In this document: positions 53,235-61,879 of the stretch, in pieces | How positions within the stretch are numbered: the stretch's first letter is position 1 | Layout of the letters: every line of letters starts with the position of its first letter | Origin: Flavobacteriaceae bacterium | GTDB taxonomy: Bacteria > Bacteroidota > Bacteroidia > Flavobacteriales > Flavobacteriaceae | Length of the DNA stretch: 64,000 nucleotides | Assembly (NCBI GenBank): GCA_947451525.1 | Contig: CANFZM010000007.1 | Coordinates: 59,452 to 123,451, forward strand | Reading direction: 5' to 3' | Position numbers and translations under genes: made by a program | Notes under the pieces: generated by a model | The model's database searches: none | Told to the model about the DNA's origin: nothing | Seen by the model: only the letters and a program-made list of their open reading frames with translations

Positions 53235-54059
53235 TTATACTCCGCTAAACGCGCTAAAACCTCCATCAATAGGAATAACCACACCGGTTACAAAAGAAGA
53301 TGCGTCATCGCATAAATAAAGCGTAGTGCTAATTAAATCTTCTGGTTCTCCAAATCTTCCCATTGGAGTTTGATCAATAATGCTGTTACCTCTTGGTGTC
53401 AATGCACCCTCTGGAGTTGTCAATAAAGCACGGTTTTGATCGGTTAAGAAAAATCCAGGAGCCAAAGCATTCACCCGAATTCCCACTTTTGAAAAATGAA
53501 CTGCCAACCATTGCGTAAAGTTAGATACCGCGGCTTTTGCACCACTGTATGCAGGTATTTTGGTTAAAGGTGTAAAGGCATTCATTGAAGAAATATTCAA
53601 AATACTGCACCCTTTTTTACCTATCATGTCTTTTGAAAAAACTTGTGTTGGCAATAAAGTTCCAATAAAATTTAAATTGAAAACGAATTTTATCCCTTCG
53701 GCATCCAAATCAAAAAAAGTTTTGAAACCTTCGGTGGTATTTAACAAGTCTTCTTCTAATAAAAATGGATTGGATGTGGTTCCTAATGGATGGTTTCCAC
53801 CAGCACCGTTAACCAAAATATCGCAACTTCCTAATTTATCATTAACTTCTTTTTTGGCTGCTTCCAACGAATCTCTTTCTAAAACATTGGCAGCAACGCC
53901 AATTGCTTTACCACCAGCTGCATTAATTTCGTTAGCAATAGCATCTGCGGCTTCTTTTTTTAAGTCTAAAAGTGCTATTTGGTAGCCTTGTTTAGCCAAT
54001 GCTTTTGCTAAGGTACCACACAAAACTCCTCCTGCTCCTGTTATAACTACTGTTTTCAT
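53235..54059 (-). CDS. SDR-family oxidoreductase, probable D-mannonate oxidoreductase (fructuronate reductase)
   Basis: A 274-residue cytoplasmic SDR with MKTVVITGAGGVLCGTLAKA (nucleotide site), NGAG at 84-87, and catalytic Ser158, Tyr171 and Lys175 (YSGAKAA). An insertion GGNHPLGTTSNPFLLEEDLL (about 88-107) is characteristic of SDR proteins found with uxuA/uxaC in Bacteroidota and Thermotoga-like operons, where they replace the long-chain UxuB. It would reduce D-fructuronate to D-mannonate with NAD(P)H. The role is inferred from the operon: it is the only dehydrogenase here that could link UxaC and UxuA. Four bases separate it from eda. Confidence 0.82.
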   Translation of the reverse strand: MKTVVITGAGGVLCGTLAKALAKQGYQIALLDLKKEAADAIANEINAAGGKAIGVAANVLERDSLEAAKKEVNDKLGSCDILVNGAGGNHPLGTTSNPFLLEEDLLNTTEGFKTFFDLDAEGIKFVFNLNFIGTLLPTQVFSKDMIGKKGCSILNISSMNAFTPLTKIPAYSGAKAAVSNFTQWLAVHFSKVGIRVNALAPGFFLTDQNRALLTTPEGALTPRGNSIIDQTPMGRFGEPEDLISTTLYLCDDASSFVTGVVIPIDGGFSAFSGV

Positions 54060-54062
54060 CTT

Positions 54063-54725
54063 TTAATTTTTTATGGATTGAATTAAAGCCAAAACGATTT
54101 TCGTTTCCGATTCAATGGTAGCATAATCTTTATCGGCCATTAATTGTTTGCTGATTAATTTGCTTCCCATTCCTACTGCAGAAACTCCTGCTTTGAACCA
54201 GCCGCCAATATTTTCTTTAGTGGTATCTACACCTCCTGTTGGCATGAATAATAACTTTGGAAAAATATCTTTAATTCCGCTAAGAAATTCTGGTCCAAGC
54301 ATGTTGCCAGGGAAAAGTTTGATAAAGTGAATTCCAGCATTTTCGGCGGTTATTATTTCGGTTGGCGTCATGCAACCTGGACTGTATAAAACTCCTTTGC
54401 TCTTTAAAAATGTAGCAACTTCTGGAACAAAACCTGGGCTGATGAAAAAATCGGCACCCACAGCAAAATACTCTTGGGCTTGTTGTAAGTTTTTAATGGT
54501 TCCAATTCCTAGTAATAAATCGGGCATTTCTGCATTTCTAACTTCTACCATTTTGGTAAAATTATGTAATGCCGATTCGCCTCGACTGGTATATTCTACG
54601 GCTTTTATTCCGGCTCTGTATATAGCTCTTAATACTTCGATGGTTACCGTTTGATCCGCATTGAAATACAAAGGAAGCATCCCTTGGGCAACAATGGCAT
54701 CCGATACTTTTTGGATAGTATTCAT
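54063..54725 (-). CDS. eda: KDPG/KHG aldolase
   Basis: A 220-residue class I aldolase that splits 2-keto-3-deoxy-6-phosphogluconate into pyruvate and glyceraldehyde-3-phosphate in the cytoplasm. Schiff-base Lys136 lies in GIHFIKLFPGNMLGPEFL; other family blocks are GIGTIKNLQQAQEYFAVGADFFISPG, YSPGCMTPTEI and FMPTGGVD. Length fits (~213 in E. coli). The segment EYTSRGESALHNF replaces the EVTLRT-type motif of proteobacterial enzymes, as is usual in Bacteroidota. It lies 3 bases before the SDR and 3 bases after the YhcH-like gene, so these genes are clearly one operon. Confidence 0.95.
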   Translation of the reverse strand: MNTIQKVSDAIVAQGMLPLYFNADQTVTIEVLRAIYRAGIKAVEYTSRGESALHNFTKMVEVRNAEMPDLLLGIGTIKNLQQAQEYFAVGADFFISPGFVPEVATFLKSKGVLYSPGCMTPTEIITAENAGIHFIKLFPGNMLGPEFLSGIKDIFPKLLFMPTGGVDTTKENIGGWFKAGVSAVGMGSKLISKQLMADKDYATIESETKIVLALIQSIKN

Positions 54726-54728
54726 AAT

Positions 54729-55178
54729 TTATATTTTAACTTTAATTACTACTTTTTTTATTTCGCCTTCACCAATCATTGGAGCGTGCACATCTTCTGG
54801 AAAGAAAATTGCAAATTGTCCATCGGTTAATTGGAAAAACATGTCGGGTGCATCGCTATAAAAACGCACGTCTTTATCTGGATTATAAGCACCATTTTGC
54901 GTTTTACACTTTTCTCTTGGTTTCCAACCATAGGTTTCTAGACCTTTTACACAAACTTGTATGTCGATGTTTTGATCGTGGCATTCAAATTTGGCTAGAC
55001 TTGCTTCTTCGGTTTTCCCATTTGCTGTATTGACAATCAACTTCATTCCATCTGGAGTTTCTGAAACTCCTTCTTCAAGATTTGCCAAATCATTTTGATT
55101 TAAAAACGCAAATGCATTTGCAAAGGAAGGATGTAAATTATAGTATTTATGGGCGTTATTTAGTGTATCTATTACCAT
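54729..55178 (-). CDS. YhcH/YjgK/YiaL-family protein (DUF386)
   Basis: A 149-residue cytoplasmic cupin-like protein. Blocks VIDTLNNAHKYYNLHPSFANAF, AKFECHDQNIDIQVCVKGLETYGW, FYSDAPDMFFQLTDGQFAIFFPEDVHAPMIG and KVVIKVKI are diagnostic for the family; His (HDQ), Glu (PED) and His (DVHAP) are likely metal ligands. The family has been tied to sialic-acid and uncommon-sugar operons, perhaps as an anomerase or isomerase, but its exact reaction is unsure. It sits between kdgK (5-base gap) and eda (3-base gap), so a role in uronate or KDG metabolism is likely. Confidence 0.88.
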   Translation of the reverse strand: MVIDTLNNAHKYYNLHPSFANAFAFLNQNDLANLEEGVSETPDGMKLIVNTANGKTEEASLAKFECHDQNIDIQVCVKGLETYGWKPREKCKTQNGAYNPDKDVRFYSDAPDMFFQLTDGQFAIFFPEDVHAPMIGEGEIKKVVIKVKI

Positions 55179-55183
55179 GATAA

Positions 55184-56227
55184 TTATCTTGCAACTCTAC
55201 CAGAAGCATCGCCTCCCATAAGTTTGTTAACTTCATCAACAGTAACTAAATTGGCATCGCCTTTGATAGTATGTTTTAAACAAGAGGCTGCAACTGCAAA
55301 ATCTAAGGCATTTTGATCGTTATCTGGATAAGTCAACAATCCGTAGATTAAACCTCCCATAAAAGAATCGCCACCACCAACTCGGTCTACGATATCGGTA
55401 ATTTGATATTGACGTGTTTGCAACATTTCTTTTCCATCGTATAAAACTCCAGCCCAAGTGTTGTGGGATGCAGAAATAGAACCTCTTAAAGTGGTAATTA
55501 CTTTTTTGGCTCTTGGGAATTTTTTCATCATTTGTTGGCAAACAGATAAAAAGGCTTCTGCTTTTACATCATGTCCATGTGTTTGCACTGCTGCACCTTC
55601 TGGTTTGATACCAAAGTGCATTTCGGCATCTTCTTCGTTTCCTAAAATAACATCGCAATACGAAGTTAATTCGGTCATAATCGCCTCACGGTCACCACCG
55701 AATTTCCATAATTTGGCACGGTAATTTAAATCGGTTGAAATAGTAACGCCTAATTTGCTAGCCACCTTAACGGCTTCTAGACAAGCATCGGCAGAACTTT
55801 GTGAGATTGCTGGTGTAATACCGGTCCAGTGGAACCATTCTACTCCTTGAAAAACTTCTTCCCAATTCACCATTCCGGGTTGTATATCCGACATGGAAGA
55901 ATGGGATCTATCATAAACAACTTTACTTCCTCTACTTACAGCACCTGTTTCTAGAAAATAAATTCCTAAACGATCGCCACCCCAAACAATTTTATCTACG
56001 CCAACACCTCTTTTACGCATTTCCATCATAGCGCATTCTCCAATATCATTTTTTGGTAAACGAGTTACGAAATCAACTGGAATTCCATAATTTGCTAATG
56101 ATACTGCTACGTTAGATTCTCCTCCTCCATATACAACATCAAAGTTGTCTGCTTGTGAAAATCTTAAAAATCCTTGTGGTGCTAATCTTAACATTATCTC
56201 ACCAAATGTTACTACTTTTTTAGACAT
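55184..56227 (-). CDS. kdgK: 2-keto-3-deoxygluconate kinase
   Basis: A 347-residue cytoplasmic PfkB-family (ribokinase-like) kinase that phosphorylates KDG to KDPG with ATP. The PfkB signature is DRVGGGDSFMGGLIYGLL with the catalytic base Asp in GGGDSF; the substrate side shows VYGGGESNVAVSLANYG and TGITPAISQSS. Length fits KdgK (~310-350). It is the first gene of the uronate operon, and both the KduI-KduD and UxaC-SDR-UxuA routes converge on its substrate. The upstream 199-base gap holds a direct repeat (56340-56377) and the terminator of the preceding gene. Confidence 0.93.
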   Translation of the reverse strand: MSKKVVTFGEIMLRLAPQGFLRFSQADNFDVVYGGGESNVAVSLANYGIPVDFVTRLPKNDIGECAMMEMRKRGVGVDKIVWGGDRLGIYFLETGAVSRGSKVVYDRSHSSMSDIQPGMVNWEEVFQGVEWFHWTGITPAISQSSADACLEAVKVASKLGVTISTDLNYRAKLWKFGGDREAIMTELTSYCDVILGNEEDAEMHFGIKPEGAAVQTHGHDVKAEAFLSVCQQMMKKFPRAKKVITTLRGSISASHNTWAGVLYDGKEMLQTRQYQITDIVDRVGGGDSFMGGLIYGLLTYPDNDQNALDFAVAASCLKHTIKGDANLVTVDEVNKLMGGDASGRVAR

Positions 56228-56339
56228 TACTTTAAAATTTAATTGTTGACTAGATTAATTTTTATTTTGTATTACAAATTACTACAATTAATAATTTAAG
56301 GGAGTACAAAAAAGGGGGTAAAATAATACCATTTCAATT

Positions 56340-56377
56340 TGTGTTGGATGTTGGTATTTTAGCGCAATGTGTTGGAT
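56340..56377. promoter_or_regulatory. 10-bp direct repeat upstream of kdgK
   Basis: TGTGTTGGAT occurs exactly twice, at 56340-56349 and 56368-56377, with starts 28 bases apart, in the 199-base gap between kdgK and the terminator of the neighbouring T9SS gene. A regulator-binding site for the uronate operon is possible; no adjoining perfect promoter box was found. Confidence 0.3.
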
Positions 56378-56385
56378 ATAAATAA

Positions 56386-56411
56386 TAAAGGCCACGAATC
56401 CGTGGCCTTTA
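56386..56411 (-). terminator. rho-independent terminator of the 1603-residue T9SS gene
   Basis: A perfect 11-bp G/C-rich inverted repeat (56386-56396 with 56401-56411) with a 4-base loop, located 15 bases after the stop at 56427 (minus strand) and followed by TTATT. Confidence 0.85.
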
Positions 56412-56426
56412 TCTTAATACTAGTAG

Positions 56427-59400
56427 TTATTTTTTAGAAACTTTAATAACTTTATGTTTTCCATTTGCTTCAATCTGCAAGATGTAAGTTTCTTCGGGCA
56501 AAGCACTCATATCAATTTGAGTGGATGGTGTATTTGGTTGAATGAATAGTACTTTTTGTCCTAATAGGTTATAAACCGATACCGAATCAATATCTTCAGT
56601 ATAGGATAAATTTAAATTAGTCTTTACTGGATTTGGATAGTATTCTAAACCAATTATATCAAAATTGTTATTTGCTAAATTGATGTTTACTTGAACTGCT
56701 AATGGTGTTGCACTAATACAGCCATTAATGGTTTGCATAGCATAATAAGTACCATTTACTAAAATGGATGTGGATGCTAACGGACTTGTGTTATTTTGAG
56801 CATTAAGCAATGAGGAATACCATGTTATATTACTTCCTACAACAATTACATCAGCAAGAGTTTGTCCAACGTTAAAGAATTGAGTGGAAGCACCAGTTGG
56901 AGTAGGGGTAGGAGTTCCTGTTACGTCCCAAGTGCAAGAAGTTGTATTGAATGTTGCCGATTGGTAACAAGCCAATGTTGGTTGCACAGGTTGCGTTCCT
57001 GTAACCTCCCAAGCACAAGAAGTTGTATTGAATGTTGCCGATTGGTAACAAGCCAATGTTGGTTGCACAGGTTGTGTTCCTGTTACCTCCCAAGCACAAG
57101 AAGTGGTATTGAATGTTGCCGATTGGTAACAAGCCAATGTTGGTTGCACAGGTTGCGTTCCTGTAACCTCCCAAGCACAAGAAGTGGTATTGAATGTTGC
57201 CGATTGGTAACAAGCCAATGTTGGTTGCACAGGTTGTGTTCCTGTAACCTCCCAAACACAAGAAGATGTATTGAATGTCGCCGATTGGTAACAAGCCAAT
57301 GTTGGTTGAGTAGGTTGCGTTCCAGTAACGTCCCAAGCACAAGAAGTTGTATTGAATGTTGCCGATTGGTAACAAGCCAAAGTTGGTTGTACAGGTTGTG
57401 TTCCTGTAACATCCCAAGCGCAAGTAGTTGTATTGAATGTTGCCGATTGGTAACAAGCCAAAGTTGGTTGTACAGGTTGTGTTCCTGTAACATCCCAAGC
57501 GCAAGTAGTTGTATTAAAAACTGCAGATTGGTAACAAGACAATGTTGGTTGAACAGGTTGCGGATTAACAGTAACCGATACTGAAGTTCTAGTGCTCTCG
57601 CATGAATTTTCGGTTTGAGAAACGAAATAGGTCCCACTTGCTAATGCTTCGCTTGAAGTTAAAGGACTTCCGCCAGTTGCAACGGTATACCATTTTAGAT
57701 CAGTACCAGTTGCTATTAGGTCAGCAACGGTTCCTGAAACACAAAAAGTTTGAGTATTTGCCGAAGGAGAATTTGTAGTTATAACAGTAAGAATCGCAAT
57801 GTTAGAATCTAATGTGCCATTGATAGTAGAACAAATTGCTTTATATTGGTAGGTATCAATTACATTACTAGAACCAGTCACAACTAATGTTCCAGAAGTA
57901 AATCCACTGTAGGTTGTGCCAGCATCTATATTTGCAGTAATATCTTCCCAAACTGTTCCATCTGTACTTCTTTGCCACTTAATTGCATAAGGTAATGTAG
58001 TATTTGTAGCCACTTCAAACGAAGTATTACTTCCGTTACAAATTGTGCTATATATAGGTTGTGTTGTTAATACCGGTAATCCTGTAGTTTCTGCTATTGC
58101 AAAATCTCCAAAACCAGTTATACCTGTTGTAATTGCATTGGTATTAGTTGGTATACCAGAAACTGTTGCTGCATTCCAAGAAGCATTTTCATAATTTCTA
58201 ACAGTATAATTAGCAGGAGTAGTCGCGCTATCGTTATCGGAACTAGCATAGGTAAAAGAAGCATCATAATTTGTAAAACCTGTAATGCCATTATTGGTTA
58301 AGGTCCAAGTTCTATTAACGCTTTTGGTACTATCTAAACCAGAAGTTGCAATTGCAGCAGAATCGCCAGATGTAGTCTTTGCAGCAATGCTTCCAGTAGT
58401 AGTGGCTGAATTATTAGTTGAAAATGTCAAGGCAATTGGCGTATATACTGTTGCCTCACCAATTGCATAGTTAAAAGAAGGATTGGCTCCTGATGCAGTT
58501 TGTTTAATTAAATTTCCAACTACCCATCCAGTACCAGCCCCAACAATACTACTTGAAGTTCCTAATGTTATTGAATTATTTCCGGTTACAATATTTCCAG
58601 AAACAAAAGTAAGTGCTCCATTAACAGTAATGTTTACTGGAACAATTACGTTAAGTGCATTATTTACAGTAAGATTATTGATGCTTGTAATTTCTGGAGT
58701 TGTAGCAGGAGAAACCACTGTAAATGCAGTACCCATATTAGAACTAACGGGGGTAACTATGTCAGTATTGGTAAAATTATAATTTACCCCATTGCTAAAA
58801 GTTCTAGTTCCAGAGTTTCTAATATTTCCTAAGATAGTTCCGGTTGCAATTCCATCACCGCTTGTAATTACTAAAGTACTTCCTGTTTGGGCAATGAAAT
58901 TTCCTGCGCCAGACAAGATAGCAATTAAGTAAGTTCCGTTTCCAAACGCTAATTTTCCTGTAGATGTAACTAATAAGGTGCTTGCTACACATACTCTTAA
59001 ACTTTGTGAAAGTGTTACTCCCATAGGATTTGAAATAGTCATAGTACCAGTTATACCTGAAGGAGTAGCACTTGTAGTTTGTGCAACGGTAGTCCCGTCA
59101 AAAAAGTAATTTGCTCCCGAATTAAATGCGACACTACTCGTTGTGATAGCAGTAGTTAAAGAAGTATTTTCACCTAATTTTATAGAGGAATTTGCATTTA
59201 AAATGAAATTACCTAAGCCCGATATGATTTTACCGGCTAAATTCAAGGTTCCATTTACGTTTAATGTTTTGTTTGCTCCAACAGAAAAATCGGATGTCAT
59301 TGTAACTTCGTGTCCAGAAACAATCCAGATGTTATTAGTACTTGAAGGTGCTTGCGTAGCAGCCGTCCAAATTCCAGTACCATCATTCCATTCCCAAATA

Positions 59401-61238
59401 GAAGCGTTAGAAAAGTTTCCAGAAGCAGTAGTTCTAAAATCTGCTAAGTCTTGAGAGGTTTTGGTAAACGCAATAATTTGATTTGAATTTAATGAATTAG
59501 CACTACCATTGGATGCATTTACCTCATAATAATAGGTGCTTCCAGGATTTAACCCGGTTACTGTAGTTGCATTTCCAGTAACATTTATTGGATAACCTGC
59601 AACGGCTTGAAATAAACTACCAGAAACTAATATATCATCTATTCTAACGGTTCCACCAACAAGTGTCGTTCCAGTATTGTAATCTATTGTAGTATAATTT
59701 ATCCAACGTAAATAAACAGAGGTTTGATTTTCGCATTCTGTAGGAAGTACTAAATTGTATAAATTTCCAGTTCCCCAATCGCTAGAGCAAACTACGGCTC
59801 CTCCAAGAACATCCGCATAAGTTCCGCCTAATCCAATTTTATATTGCAATTTAAAATCTCTTGGTGCCGTAGAATATAATTTAGAAGATACTTTTATGTT
59901 TTTATATCCAATAGTATTGGCTTGAATTTCCCAATATTTATTTAAGGAAGTTTGCCATGATGACCCTTGAATTGCAAATGTACCAGGACCTCCAGAGCCT
60001 TCTGCAGCAGTTACGGTTCCAGAAGATTGGGAAATTACTTTAGTAGTATTATTTGCATTAGCAATATCCGCAAGCGGAGTTACTCCAGCAGCAGCCGTCC
60101 AACTAGTAGGAAAAGTCCAACCAACAATATTTTGTCTGGTATTGCCTTGGTATAAATAAAAATTATAACTAGTTGCTCCTGGTACAGCATTCCAATTGGC
60201 TGTGAATCCGGTAGCGTCAGCAGCAGTCGCAGCAGTCGCGGTTGGTGCTATAGGAGCAGCAAGAGTGGTTACCGTAATTTGATTTTCTGCAGAATAATTA
60301 AAGGCTTTATCTACAGTGTATATTTTATAATAATAACTCGATCCTGAAGTTAATGAAGAATCATTAAAAGTGGTTCCTGTTCCAATGTATACCACCGTTC
60401 CAGTTAATGAACCGGTTCCGTTAGTTATGGTATTTCCTGTAGAATATATCCCGTTGGTGTTAGGGTCATTATCGGCATTTGGATTAGTATTATAACGAAC
60501 TACCATATAACCTCCGCCATCTGTTCCAGTACCTGGAGCAGTCCAATTGAGAGTTAATGTAGTGGCCGTAAGATTAGAAACTAATCCAGAAGTTGAGGTA
60601 TCAGGTGTCGTATTATCAGCGGGCCCTGCATATACAACAAAATCATCAATTTGAACATTAGAAGTTGTTGTTAACAAATGTCTTACACCTGCAAAATTAG
60701 TATTTGCCACTACAGCCGCTATATTTATAGTGGCAGTATAACTAGCCTTTGTCCAAACCCCTGATTGGTAGGAGGAGGTTGTTAATCCAGATTTACTATT
60801 GGTTGCGTCGTTATATATAGATCCCTGTAAACTATTGGTTTGATCGGTTGTAGTTTTATAATAATATTGCACTGTATGCTGTTGACCAGGAATTGGCGCA
60901 TTTGCAGTTGTACTAGTTGTTGGCGATTGAAGTCTTACTGTAGCGGCTTGGGTAGTATGACTTGCATATTTGTTTCCAGTACGTGCTACAGTTGGATCGT
61001 TAATTAGGAGTTTTGTAGTAGAATTAGTTCCGCTACTGACTGACCATGAGGTTGTGGATAATGCTCCAGGGATTGTGGTTCCCGATAAAGTTGCAGATTG
61101 TCCTTCAAATCCACCATCCATATAAGGAAATGAGCCTATAGATTGTTGGCTCCATGCAAAGTTTGAAAAAAATAAAAATAAGAGAAAACTGTAGTAAATA
61201 GGATATAGTCCTTTTTGGTTAAGTACAATTTTTTTCAT
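56427..61238 (-). CDS. giant T9SS-secreted surface protein with Cys-rich 27-residue repeats
   Basis: A 1603-residue secreted protein. A signal peptide ends near NFAWSQQ (about 31). An N-terminal lectin-like region (35-205) is followed by fibronectin-III-like domains (about 210-330 and 335-600, e.g. ATGFTANWNAVPGATSYNFY), an uncharacterised beta-rich region with many N/T/S-rich strands (600-1100), Ig-like modules (VADLIATGTDLKWYTVATGG), eight 27-residue repeats of the form QPVQPTLACYQSATFNTT (about 1227-1442), and a Por/T9SS sorting domain at the end (LEYYPNPVKTNLNLSYTEDI ... KVSKK). The ~27-residue Cys repeats occur in other flavobacterial surface proteins (recalled). No catalytic site is visible; adhesion to surfaces or polysaccharide is the likely role. 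Separate transcription unit with its own terminator. Confidence 0.87.
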   Translation of the reverse strand: MKKIVLNQKGLYPIYYSFLLFLFFSNFAWSQQSIGSFPYMDGGFEGQSATLSGTTIPGALSTTSWSVSSGTNSTTKLLINDPTVARTGNKYASHTTQAATVRLQSPTTSTTANAPIPGQQHTVQYYYKTTTDQTNSLQGSIYNDATNSKSGLTTSSYQSGVWTKASYTATINIAAVVANTNFAGVRHLLTTTSNVQIDDFVVYAGPADNTTPDTSTSGLVSNLTATTLTLNWTAPGTGTDGGGYMVVRYNTNPNADNDPNTNGIYSTGNTITNGTGSLTGTVVYIGTGTTFNDSSLTSGSSYYYKIYTVDKAFNYSAENQITVTTLAAPIAPTATAATAADATGFTANWNAVPGATSYNFYLYQGNTRQNIVGWTFPTSWTAAAGVTPLADIANANNTTKVISQSSGTVTAAEGSGGPGTFAIQGSSWQTSLNKYWEIQANTIGYKNIKVSSKLYSTAPRDFKLQYKIGLGGTYADVLGGAVVCSSDWGTGNLYNLVLPTECENQTSVYLRWINYTTIDYNTGTTLVGGTVRIDDILVSGSLFQAVAGYPINVTGNATTVTGLNPGSTYYYEVNASNGSANSLNSNQIIAFTKTSQDLADFRTTASGNFSNASIWEWNDGTGIWTAATQAPSSTNNIWIVSGHEVTMTSDFSVGANKTLNVNGTLNLAGKIISGLGNFILNANSSIKLGENTSLTTAITTSSVAFNSGANYFFDGTTVAQTTSATPSGITGTMTISNPMGVTLSQSLRVCVASTLLVTSTGKLAFGNGTYLIAILSGAGNFIAQTGSTLVITSGDGIATGTILGNIRNSGTRTFSNGVNYNFTNTDIVTPVSSNMGTAFTVVSPATTPEITSINNLTVNNALNVIVPVNITVNGALTFVSGNIVTGNNSITLGTSSSIVGAGTGWVVGNLIKQTASGANPSFNYAIGEATVYTPIALTFSTNNSATTTGSIAAKTTSGDSAAIATSGLDSTKSVNRTWTLTNNGITGFTNYDASFTYASSDNDSATTPANYTVRNYENASWNAATVSGIPTNTNAITTGITGFGDFAIAETTGLPVLTTQPIYSTICNGSNTSFEVATNTTLPYAIKWQRSTDGTVWEDITANIDAGTTYSGFTSGTLVVTGSSNVIDTYQYKAICSTINGTLDSNIAILTVITTNSPSANTQTFCVSGTVADLIATGTDLKWYTVATGGSPLTSSEALASGTYFVSQTENSCESTRTSVSVTVNPQPVQPTLSCYQSAVFNTTTCAWDVTGTQPVQPTLACYQSATFNTTTCAWDVTGTQPVQPTLACYQSATFNTTSCAWDVTGTQPTQPTLACYQSATFNTSSCVWEVTGTQPVQPTLACYQSATFNTTSCAWEVTGTQPVQPTLACYQSATFNTTSCAWEVTGTQPVQPTLACYQSATFNTTSCAWEVTGTQPVQPTLACYQSATFNTTSCTWDVTGTPTPTPTGASTQFFNVGQTLADVIVVGSNITWYSSLLNAQNNTSPLASTSILVNGTYYAMQTINGCISATPLAVQVNINLANNNFDIIGLEYYPNPVKTNLNLSYTEDIDSVSVYNLLGQKVLFIQPNTPSTQIDMSALPEETYILQIEANGKHKVIKVSKK
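56913..57560 (-). repeat. eight tandem 81-bp repeats inside the T9SS gene
   Basis: Eight in-frame 81-bp units, each encoding 27 residues with two Cys (ACYQSATFN and TTSCAWDVTG). Several neighbouring units are almost identical even at silent positions, a sign of recent copying or gene conversion. Copy number is expected to vary among strains. Long open frames on the other strand across this block are a by-product of the repeat. Confidence 0.9.
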
Positions 61239-61355
61239 AAAAATAGGTTTTGTTGGTTTTGTGTTAAATATGCGAAATCGTAATAGTACAAATTAAATTA
61301 TTAATAAGAAAAAGGAAGTCCTAAATAGGGTGTAAAATTGTACGGTATTTTTTTG

Positions 61356-61607
61356 TCCTTCAAAATAATTAAGACATCCTCCAAAGTAAATAAGGCATCC
61401 TCCAAAGTAAATAAGGCATCCTCCAAAGTAATTAAGACATCCTCCAAAGTAATTAAGACATCCTCTAAAGTAATTAAGGCATCCTCCAAAGTAATTAAGA
61501 CATCCTCCAAAGTAATTAAGACATCCTCCAAAGTAATTAAGACATCCTCCAAAGTAATTAAGACATCCTCCAAAGTAAATAAGGCATCCTCCAAAATAAA
61601 TAAGACA
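61356..61607. repeat. minisatellite: 12 tandem copies of a 21-bp unit
   Basis: Unit TCCTCCAAAGTAATTAAGACA or close variants (AAATAAGGCA replaces AATTAAGACA in three units; the first and last units are degenerate). Twelve units fill exactly 252 bases with no interruption. Since 21 is divisible by three, both strands remain open across the array, but the predicted peptides are pure repeat and look non-coding. Confidence 0.92.
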
Positions 61608-61828
61608 CCAATAAAATGTTATATTTCAATAGGAATTTCAAAATCAATAACACTTTCGTAATTTTAGGTAGAGACTTGATTAGAATAACTATCTAAAAAA
61701 AAGAATTATAAGAATTCGAACAAATTTATTTCGCAAACAATTGTATGAATTTTAACTGTCGATGGTAGATTTTAAAAGTTGCTATTTGTGTGTGTGATTT
61801 AAGACGACAAGACAAAACTTTATAAAAA

Positions 61829-61858
61829 AAAACCTCCTCAATTGCTTGAGGAGGTTTT
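61829..61858. terminator. terminator of the MopE-like T9SS gene
   Basis: A perfect 13-bp inverted repeat (61829-61841 with 61846-61858) with a 4-base loop, flanked by A-run and T-run, 21 bases after the stop codon of the minus-strand gene ending at 61880. Confidence 0.88.
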
Positions 61859-61879
61859 AGTAAAATTAATTAAAATCAA

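Larger units (their letters stand above)
61239..61879. other. intergenic region between two large T9SS genes
   Basis: A 641-base gap. It contains a 21-bp tandem repeat array (61356-61607), an AT-rich stretch without a convincing gene (61608-61828), and the terminator of the downstream gene (61829-61858). The 5' leader of the 1603-residue gene occupies the left end (61239 to about 61350). Confidence 0.7.

Noticed and set aside
13421..56227. Pectin utilization locus (KduI, KduD, beta-helix proteins, UxaC)
   Set aside because: No GH28, PL1, PL9/PL11 or pectin methylesterase could be recognised, while five sulfatases and an FGE point to a sulfated marine polysaccharide.
56862..57637. Long open frames opposite or out of frame with the 81-bp repeats (240, 210 and 184 residues)
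   Set aside because: They lie wholly inside the coding repeat of the 1603-residue protein; the repeat period of 81 bases keeps other frames open by chance.
61356..61607. CRISPR array
   Set aside because: The units are contiguous with no unique spacers, and no cas genes are near.
61301..61661. Open frames on both strands across the 21-bp repeat (97 residues minus, 107 residues plus)
   Set aside because: They are products of a repeat unit divisible by three without stops. The peptides are pure 7-residue repeats with no signal, start context or flanking coding signal.
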